DNA of 34,067 nucleotides from a bacterium (GTDB taxonomy: Bacteria > Patescibacteriota > Saccharimonadia > Saccharimonadales > UBA4665). The stretch lies in NCBI GenBank assembly GCA_021811685.1, contig JAJZNT010000014.1, forward strand, positions 1-34,067. Direction: 5' to 3'. The notes under the pieces were generated by a model, which had not been told where the DNA came from, did no database searches, and saw only the letters and a list, made by a program, of their open reading frames with translations. Positions 28,793 to 34,067 of this stretch are shown in pieces (position 1 is the first letter of the stretch; each line of letters starts with the position of its first letter). A program made the position numbers and the translations under genes.

Positions 28793-31238
28793 GATTAAGA
28801 AAATTTTTAGTTTAATTGCCGCCGCTTTATTAAGTACTTTTGCTCTATTGCCTTTTAGTATTAACGCGGCTGCCAGCAGTACTAATCTGATTGCCAACCC
28901 TTCGGTTGAAACTCCCAGTCCGGCAAATTCAAGCCTTCCCCAATACTGGCAAGAAGGCCACTGGGGCACTAACTCTGAAAGCTTCAACTATCTAAATACC
29001 GGGTATAACAGCAATCATTCAGTTCAAGTTAATATGACCAGTTATAGCTCGGGGGATGCCAAGTGGTACTTTAATCCGGTGAGTGTAGCTTCGGGTTCGG
29101 AGTATACCTTTAGCGATTATTATACGAGCAATGTCACTACTGATGTTGTTGTCCAATACGGGCTGAGCAGCGGCGGTTATAGTTATGTGGATTTAGGATC
29201 AGTTGGCCCAAGCAGCAACTGGCAGACATTTAGCTCAACGTTTACTACACCCTCTGGAATAAACAACTTAACAATCTTTCACCTGATTAACAGCGTCGGC
29301 AGCTTAACTACCGATAATTTTTCTTTAATTTCCGGAGCGCCTCAACTACCGCCTCCTTCAGTTGGTAGTAACTTAATTTATAATCCCTCAGTAGAAATAT
29401 CCAGCGGCAATTTGCCCGCCGGCTGGCAAGAAGGCCACTGGGGCACTAACTCTGAAAGCTTCAACTATCTAGATACCGGGTATAACAGCAATCATTCAGT
29501 TCAAGTTAATATGACCAGTTATAGCTCGGGGGATGCCAAGTGGTACTTTAATCCGGTAAGTGTTCTGCCTAATACTAATTATATCTTCAGTGATTATTAT
29601 GAATCTAACGTAGCAAGCGACGTAGTTGTGCAGTTTGAGGACAGCAGCGGCAACTATGGCTACTTAGATCTGGGTAATGCTCCAGCCAGTAGCAGCTGGA
29701 ATAACTATAGCGCAACCTTCACTACTCCGGCTAATACGGCTTCGCTGACAGTTTTTCACCTGATTAACCGCGTCGGCAGTTTAACTACGGATAACTACAG
29801 CTTAAGTGTATCTACGGCACCGAGTGTAAGTATCACTTCCCCGTCAGCAGGGTCAAATATTAGCGGGCAGGTCGCCCTTTCGGCAACCGCGTCGGCTAGT
29901 GATGGAGTTGCGTCTGTTCAGTTTAAGCTGGACGGTGTTAACCTCGGCCTGCCGCTCAGTTCCTCTCCATACTCTATGAACTGGAACTCGGCAGACACTA
30001 CGAACGGCACACACACCCTGGTAGCTGTTGCTATCGGGAAAGACGGCTCAGTTTCCAGCTCTGCCCCGGTTATTATTAATGTCAGCAACCCTGATCCGCT
30101 CGGCGGCAACTTAATCCCGAACCCGTCGATTAATACACCTGATCCAAATAATTCAAGCTTGCCTCTTGATTGGGTGCATTCATCTTGGGGTACTAACTCC
30201 GAGACTTTCCATTATCTAAGCAGTGGCTATAACGATAGTCACAGCGTTCAGGTCAATATGACCAGTTATAGTTCAGGCGATGCCAAGTGGTACTTTACGC
30301 CTCAACTAGTGTCACAAGATACACAGTACAAATACAGCGAGTATTACAAGAGTAATGTTCAGACTCAGATAATGGGAGTGTTTAACATGAGCGATGGCTC
30401 AACCCAGTATTTGTTTATCGGGCTGCCTGACAGCTCAAGCGCCTGGACGCATTTCTCGACCGAGTTTTCTATCCCTCTCGGGACTGTTAATATGACTATC
30501 TACCATCTAATTAACAGCGTCGGCAGCTTAACTACCGATGATTTTTCACTGACACCCTATAGCCCCACCGGCTTCAGCCGCCCATTGTTAAGTCTGACCT
30601 TTGATGACGGCTATTCAAGTACCTTTAATAACGGTTTGCCCTTGCTGCAGCAATACGGCTATAGCTCTACCCAGTACATTATCACCGATTTAATTAATGC
30701 GAATAGCTACTACATGAGTAATGCTCAGGTACTGAAGATGTATCAGGCGGGCCAGGAAATAGCCTCACATACCATTACTCATTCAAATCTAACCAGTGAA
30801 TCGACCTCTGCTGTTACTAATGAGCTGTCAAACTCAAAGATTCAGCTGCAAAAATGGATCGGCGCGCCCGTGAGCGATATGGCCTACCCTTATGGTCTTT
30901 ATGACAATACGGTTATGAGTTTGGCCGCCAATTACTATGCCTCTGCCCGAGGAGTTGAAGACGGGCTAAATTCCAAGGATAACCTAAACGTATACGACCT
31001 CAAGGTCCAGAACGTTTTCAGCTTTACCACCACCGCTCAGATCGCCGACTGGGTAAAGCAAGCAGAAGCAACCAATACCTGGCTAATTTTGGTATATCAC
31101 TCAGTCGATCCAAGCCCGGTAGACATCTATAACGTGACGCCAACTCAGCTGGCTAACCAGTTAGCGGCGATTAAAGCTAGCGGTATTACCGTAGAGAATA
31201 TACATTCAGCCCTAAGCGAAGTCGAAGCTCAATTATAG
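28791..31238 (+). CDS. Secreted CE4 polysaccharide deacetylase with three binding repeats and an Ig-like domain
   Basis: The 815-aa secreted enzyme has a signal peptide (about 1-25, ending SINAAA). Then come three CBM4/9-like β-sandwich repeats (about 30-185, 190-345 and 445-590), each opening with NLI-NPS and containing WGTNSE, HSVQVNMTSYSSGDAKWYF and FHLINxVGSLTTD; an Ig-like (Big_7-type) domain at about 350-440 (VSITSPSAGSNISG); and a C-terminal NodB domain (about 595-810). Deacetylase motifs are intact: TFDDG, SHTITHS (HxxxH), AYPYG and LVYHSV. It should remove N- or O-acetyl groups from a surface or host glycan. I take the ATG at 28791, which begins the signal peptide; a GTG at 28767 is less likely. 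A GT2 gene follows. Confidence 0.9.
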   Translation: MIKKIFSLIAAALLSTFALLPFSINAAASSTNLIANPSVETPSPANSSLPQYWQEGHWGTNSESFNYLNTGYNSNHSVQVNMTSYSSGDAKWYFNPVSVASGSEYTFSDYYTSNVTTDVVVQYGLSSGGYSYVDLGSVGPSSNWQTFSSTFTTPSGINNLTIFHLINSVGSLTTDNFSLISGAPQLPPPSVGSNLIYNPSVEISSGNLPAGWQEGHWGTNSESFNYLDTGYNSNHSVQVNMTSYSSGDAKWYFNPVSVLPNTNYIFSDYYESNVASDVVVQFEDSSGNYGYLDLGNAPASSSWNNYSATFTTPANTASLTVFHLINRVGSLTTDNYSLSVSTAPSVSITSPSAGSNISGQVALSATASASDGVASVQFKLDGVNLGLPLSSSPYSMNWNSADTTNGTHTLVAVAIGKDGSVSSSAPVIINVSNPDPLGGNLIPNPSINTPDPNNSSLPLDWVHSSWGTNSETFHYLSSGYNDSHSVQVNMTSYSSGDAKWYFTPQLVSQDTQYKYSEYYKSNVQTQIMGVFNMSDGSTQYLFIGLPDSSSAWTHFSTEFSIPLGTVNMTIYHLINSVGSLTTDDFSLTPYSPTGFSRPLLSLTFDDGYSSTFNNGLPLLQQYGYSSTQYIITDLINANSYYMSNAQVLKMYQAGQEIASHTITHSNLTSESTSAVTNELSNSKIQLQKWIGAPVSDMAYPYGLYDNTVMSLAANYYASARGVEDGLNSKDNLNVYDLKVQNVFSFTTTAQIADWVKQAEATNTWLILVYHSVDPSPVDIYNVTPTQLANQLAAIKASGITVENIHSALSEVEAQL
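28946..29086 (+). repeat. 141-bp near-identical repeat, copy 1
   Basis: This stretch in the first binding repeat of the deacetylase gene is 139/141 identical to 29423-29563 by eye. It codes for the WQEGHWGTNSE to FNPVSV part of the module. Confidence 0.9.
29423..29563 (+). repeat. 141-bp near-identical repeat, copy 2
   Basis: This is the partner of 28946-29086, 477 bp downstream, differing at two bases (A/G in the CTAAATACC/CTAGATACC and G/A near the end). Flanking sequence in the same modules is clearly more divergent, as is the third module (from about 30170), so identity is local. Confidence 0.9.
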
Positions 31239-31284
31239 CCAAATACAACCAGGACTAAGAAAAAGGTAATGTTTTACTATAAAC

Positions 31285-31313
31285 TTTACTAACAAGCATT
31301 AATAGTGTAGAAT
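31285..31313 (+). promoter_or_regulatory. Promoter of the second GT2 transcript
   Basis: TTTACT (31285-31290) and TAGAAT (31308-31313) are separated by 17 nt, which is a good sigma-70-type promoter. Transcription would start near 31320, leaving a leader of about 95 nt before the GT2 ATG at 31415, unusual in this window. Confidence 0.5.
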
Positions 31314-31336
31314 AATACTAAAATAGAAAAGTTATT

Positions 31337-31390
31337 AAGGAGGGCCCCAATGCTCTATTGAGCGGCATTGGTGCCCTTTAGCTTTTTAAA
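31337..31390 (+). promoter_or_regulatory. Structured leader with perfect SD, 3-codon ORF and terminator-like hairpin: candidate attenuator
   Basis: AAGGAGG at 31337-31343 is a perfect SD placed 6 nt before ATG CTC TAT TGA (31350-31361, peptide MLY). The SD's last bases start a hairpin: 31342-31353 pairs with 31365-31376 (11 pairs, one mismatch), loop 31354-31364, with the mini-ORF's stop inside the loop. TTTAGCTTTTT follows directly. A ribosome at the mini-ORF would block the hairpin. No SD lies at the GT2 start itself. Confidence 0.5.
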
Positions 31391-31414
31391 CAGATTATTG
31401 AGAGTAGATATTTT

Positions 31415-32560
31415 ATGAGCAAAGCTAATATTAAGCCCAAATCAACTAGAGGAAAAAAGTCATTGCGGCAGAAAAAGCAGCCGCGGGTTGTGGCTTTGGT
31501 TCCGGCACATAACGAGGCTAAGACAATTGCGAGGACTATCGAGTCTTTAATGAACCAAACTTACAATCTGTCTTATGCCCTGATAATCATAGATAACTGC
31601 TCAGATATGACTTTAAGGGTTGTTCACAACTGCCAAAAGCAATACGGTAAGAAAAAATTAAGGGTAATGAAGACGGTAAATAACCGGTATAAAAAAGCCG
31701 GGGCGCTAAATCAGGGGTTCAAGGCGGTTACTCGAAAGCCCGATTTTATCTTTTGTATGGACGCCGATACTGTTCTTGACCCTGGGATTATTAAGGCGGG
31801 AGTTAGCCAATTGATCAACGAGCCGACTACGGGCGGTATCTGCTCGGCTTACCGCACGCTGCCGCTACCGCAGGGAGCTTCTAAATGGGAGCGGTATTTG
31901 TGGCGGCTGCAGAATATTGAATTCAGCCTGGCTAACGCCTGGAGAGTTGAGAATTATAACAATGCCAGGGTGCTTCCGGGAGTATCGGTTATTTTCCGCA
32001 GTACGGCCTTAAGCGCCATATCCCGGCAAAATGACGGAATTGTCTGGGCAACAGACAGTCTGGTTGAAGACTATAGGCTGACACTTGAGTTAAAAGATCT
32101 GGGTTGGAGTGTTAAGTCTTCCCTAGAGATGGTTTCCTGGTCGGATGTACCGTTAAGGATACGCGGTAAGGGCGGCCTGTTTGACCAGCGCCAAAGATGG
32201 TACAGCGGTACGGTTGATGAAATACGCCGCCGGGGTTTTAAGAAGCATTCACGTTACGAAGCTTTAACCATCGGTCTTTTAAGCCTTAACCTGCTCATGA
32301 GAGGCTTGTTATACTCCGTCTATATTGTTCTTGCCTTAAGCGGCAATCTGGCTCAGTTAGTATCGTTGTTCTTACTCTTGCCCTTATCCGCCGCCTTAAT
32401 TCAATACTATAGATGGAACAAGTACGCTGACCAGAAGGATAAATGGCAGGCCTTAATGACCATCAGCTTAATCCCGAATGAACTTTATGCAATTTTTAGG
32501 GAAATGGTCTACACCTACTCGGTTTGGGTGAGTTATGCTCGTCCGGAAAGGGCCTGGTAA
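31415..32560 (+). CDS. Processive-type GT2 glycosyltransferase (IcaA/PgaC-like), 381 aa
   Basis: This membrane-associated GT2 is of the type that builds β-linked polysaccharides. A strongly basic N-terminal stretch (about 1-24) precedes the catalytic domain: ALVPAHNEAKT at 27-37, Asp60 (IIDNC), DxD at 116-118 (DADT), ED at 218-219 (SLVEDYR) and QRQRW at 258-262. It lacks N-terminal TMs and has two to three C-terminal hydrophobic segments (about 284-305, 312-330 and possibly 350-372). It follows the deacetylase gene, and a small membrane protein gene begins 6 nt after its stop, an order like icaA/icaD with a deacetylase icaB. The product is unknown; poly-GlcNAc is a guess from context. Confidence 0.88.
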   Translation: MSKANIKPKSTRGKKSLRQKKQPRVVALVPAHNEAKTIARTIESLMNQTYNLSYALIIIDNCSDMTLRVVHNCQKQYGKKKLRVMKTVNNRYKKAGALNQGFKAVTRKPDFIFCMDADTVLDPGIIKAGVSQLINEPTTGGICSAYRTLPLPQGASKWERYLWRLQNIEFSLANAWRVENYNNARVLPGVSVIFRSTALSAISRQNDGIVWATDSLVEDYRLTLELKDLGWSVKSSLEMVSWSDVPLRIRGKGGLFDQRQRWYSGTVDEIRRRGFKKHSRYEALTIGLLSLNLLMRGLLYSVYIVLALSGNLAQLVSLFLLLPLSAALIQYYRWNKYADQKDKWQALMTISLIPNELYAIFREMVYTYSVWVSYARPERAW

Positions 32561-32566
32561 CTTAAG

Positions 32567-32878
32567 ATGCATATTCTTCAGCCATCGCCTACTTCAGCCA
32601 TTTTGCCCGTAGGAGGCGTAGATGCCGGCTTGCATCATTTCATAGGGGTCAGCTGGGATATTCTAATCCCCTACACTATCGTTGGCGCTGCTTTGATGGT
32701 CTACTCGCATGTCCGCTTAATCCAAGGACAAAAAGTCATGCTAACTCCTAATGAAGCACGATCTGCCAAAAAACCTAAACCCAGACTCAAAGCTTCTTTA
32801 AATAAATGGACAAAGTCGGTGCTCGTGATTAGCCGTCCCTATAGCGACAAGATATTCGCGCTAGGCAACAAACGCTAA
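32567..32878 (+). CDS. Small one-TM protein in operon with GT2 (possible IcaD/PgaD-like role)
   Basis: The 103-aa protein has a hydrophobic segment at about 31-53 (WDILIPYTIVGAALMVYSHVRLI) and a basic C-terminal half (AKKPKPRLKASLNKWTKS). It begins 6 nt after the GT2 stop, so it is almost certainly co-transcribed. Size and position match IcaD/PgaD, the small partners that activate GT2 poly-GlcNAc synthases, but IcaD has two TMs and no sequence likeness is evident. No clear SD precedes the ATG. Confidence 0.65.
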   Translation: MHILQPSPTSAILPVGGVDAGLHHFIGVSWDILIPYTIVGAALMVYSHVRLIQGQKVMLTPNEARSAKKPKPRLKASLNKWTKSVLVISRPYSDKIFALGNKR

Positions 32879-32907
32879 CCGGCATTAATGGGCTTTACTC
32901 TTATCTA

Positions 32908-34067
32908 TTAACGAGGCTTGTTGGCAATATACGGGTAGTAGTAAATTGATTTAATCTGCAGGCTGGCCGGCAGCGCTGCATTATTAATCCCGTTATTGGG
33001 GTACTGAGCCGTATCTTCACCGCCCCATACACCACCAACTGCCAGGTCGATAATTAGATAAAAGGGCTGATTAAATGGCCAGGTTAGGTAGGTCGCTCCT
33101 GGTTGTTTGTAATAGGTGTAGTAAGGCTTGTTGTTTACTTCAAAAGTAATACTGTCAGGGGTCCAAAGCAGAGTATAGGTGTTGTAGTTTAGATTATTAT
33201 TGGCTACTAGGACCTGATTATAATCACCTACGCCGTTAGGATTGTTCTCGTTTGATGTGACGGTGTGGACTACTCCGTAAACAAGATTGGGGTTGAAACC
33301 GACCGCTTCAGCCATGTCAATCTCTCCGCCGTTTAAAAAGCGGTAAATATCGCTAGGAGGACTCATGTCTTCATATTTGGTATTTGCCGGTAGTAACCAG
33401 ATTGCCGGCCAGGTACCGACTCCAATCGGCAGTTTGGCGGTTACGTCAATTCTCCCGTAGCGGAAGGATAGCTTGCCTTTGGTGTCAACCCGGCCTGATC
33501 CGTACTGATAGTTATTTGGTTCTGCCTGATGAGTTGCCTCTAAGATCAATGAACCCTGGCTGATCCGAAGATTTGACGGGTCATTGGTGTAGTACTCGGC
33601 TTCGTTATTGCCGTTATTCGGCGCGCCGATGTTAATTCGCCAGTAGTTAGAATTTAGCTTATTGCTCTTATAGTGGGCGAAGTCTTGCGACCAGGTAGGA
33701 TAGGTTGAGAATTGATTATCTGATTGGGCCGGACCGTAAGTTGTAATCCTACTTGGGGCTTCTTGTGTCTGGTCTTGTTTGCCGATCAGGATAGTGCTGG
33801 GGCCATAGCCGGAAGCGTTGCCGTTATTTAGGGTTAATACGTAGGCTAGCGCGGCAATAGCTAAAATACCAATGGTAATCAAACGGACTTGTGCTCGTAT
33901 TACCCTTTTTGTCTTAGTAAAAGCAGTTACCCGAAAACGCTTTAGTGCCGCTAGCTTGCCCTTCGCTTTAGTCTGACGCGCTCGTATTGGTTTAGCGGTA
34001 GTCTTTTTAACTGATTTTACGCTAACTTTAGATCGAGAATTTGCGGCTTTAGTTGACTTTTTAGCTG
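32908..34067 (-). CDS. Membrane-anchored GH16 β-glucanase (laminarinase type), 5' end beyond window
   Basis: This extracytoplasmic endo-β-glucanase belongs to family GH16. The catalytic motif ExDxxE is complete in GGEIDMAEAV (nucleophile and acid/base Glu), of the β-bulge type found in laminarinases, preceded by the typical WPAIWLLP and VDTKGKLSFRYGR segments. The frame stays open to the window's right edge with no ATG or GTG. The part before the TM (33883-34066) codes for a Lys/Arg/Ala-rich tail of about 61 residues (for example VKSVKKTTAKPIRARQ), then one TM (TIGILAIAALAYVLTL). A TTG at 33882 could be mistaken for the start but is in the TM boundary; the true start is outside. Confidence 0.9.
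   Translation of the reverse strand, partial: AKKSTKAANSRSKVSVKSVKKTTAKPIRARQTKAKGKLAALKRFRVTAFTKTKRVIRAQVRLITIGILAIAALAYVLTLNNGNASGYGPSTILIGKQDQTQEAPSRITTYGPAQSDNQFSTYPTWSQDFAHYKSNKLNSNYWRINIGAPNNGNNEAEYYTNDPSNLRISQGSLILEATHQAEPNNYQYGSGRVDTKGKLSFRYGRIDVTAKLPIGVGTWPAIWLLPANTKYEDMSPPSDIYRFLNGGEIDMAEAVGFNPNLVYGVVHTVTSNENNPNGVGDYNQVLVANNNLNYNTYTLLWTPDSITFEVNNKPYYTYYKQPGATYLTWPFNQPFYLIIDLAVGGVWGGEDTAQYPNNGINNAALPASLQIKSIYYYPYIANKPR

Noticed and set aside
33882-33882. TTG at 33882 as start of the GH16 gene
   Set aside because: It falls at the edge of the TM segment, and the frame stays open upstream to the window end with a coherent basic tail.
1-34067. tRNA, rRNA, CRISPR arrays, IS elements or phage genes
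   Set aside because: No T-loop GTTCRANNC with a matching cloverleaf, no regularly spaced repeats, and no transposase or integrase motifs were seen; the only long DNA repeat is inside one gene.
1-34067. Recoded TGA as seen in some CPR lineages
   Set aside because: TGA ends several well-defined genes (for example VKOR and the SDR ending at 17356) and no in-frame TGA interrupts a conserved domain.

Overview
The window looks like a piece of a Patescibacteria/CPR chromosome, most likely Candidatus Saccharibacteria. This rests on overall character and no marker gene: about 43% GC by eye, densely packed genes with short or overlapping junctions, many short lineage-specific membrane or Cys-containing proteins, a surface protein ending in LTNTGPGD plus a membrane anchor, and an unusually rich glycoside-hydrolase set as seen in larger environmental members of that group. 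TGA is used as a stop, so the code is standard. I see no tRNA, rRNA, CRISPR array, transposase or phage gene.

Layout. 1-3.6 kb: the 3' end of one gene, a Cys-containing protein, a surface protein with a sorting-like tail, three small membrane proteins (one a low-affinity iron permease homologue), a candidate structured RNA, and a peroxiredoxin (Bcp). 3.6-8.6 kb (minus strand): VKOR plus an overlapping SDR, an ABC-2 exporter pair, and two unknown proteins. 8.8-11.2 kb: an MMPL/RND transporter. 11.2-14.7 kb: a cupin, a Zn/Mn-type metal ABC importer (permease, ATPase, binding protein) and a divergent Fur-family regulator, with a 27-bp palindrome between regulator and importer. 14.7-17.4 kb: a DUF1905/YdeI-like protein, a TauE/SafE exporter with its DUF1634 partner, and an SDR.

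17.4-34 kb is a glycan region. It holds a 757-aa processive-type GT2 overlapping a membrane-anchored GH18 chitinase with two chitin-binding-like modules, a disulfide-rich secreted protein, a cytosolic GH15 glucoamylase downstream of a glucose-dehydrogenase-type SDR, a 3-TM protein, an MFS exporter and a YHYH protein. It ends with a secreted CE4 deacetylase carrying three binding repeats, a second GT2 followed after 6 nt by a small one-TM protein, and a GH16 glucanase that runs off the right edge. The deacetylase/GT2/small-protein order resembles ica/pga (poly-N-acetylglucosamine) loci, so one reading is that this cell makes, deacetylates and trims its own or a host's polysaccharide.

Expression signals form a clear pattern. 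Genes that begin a transcript often have a -10-like hexamer ending 6-8 nt before the start codon, which implies leaderless mRNAs. Genes inside operons usually have Shine-Dalgarno sequences. The exception is the second GT2, which has a long leader with a perfect AAGGAGG, a 3-codon ORF and a terminator-like hairpin, an arrangement suggestive of attenuation. All functional calls are from motif reading; no database search was run.
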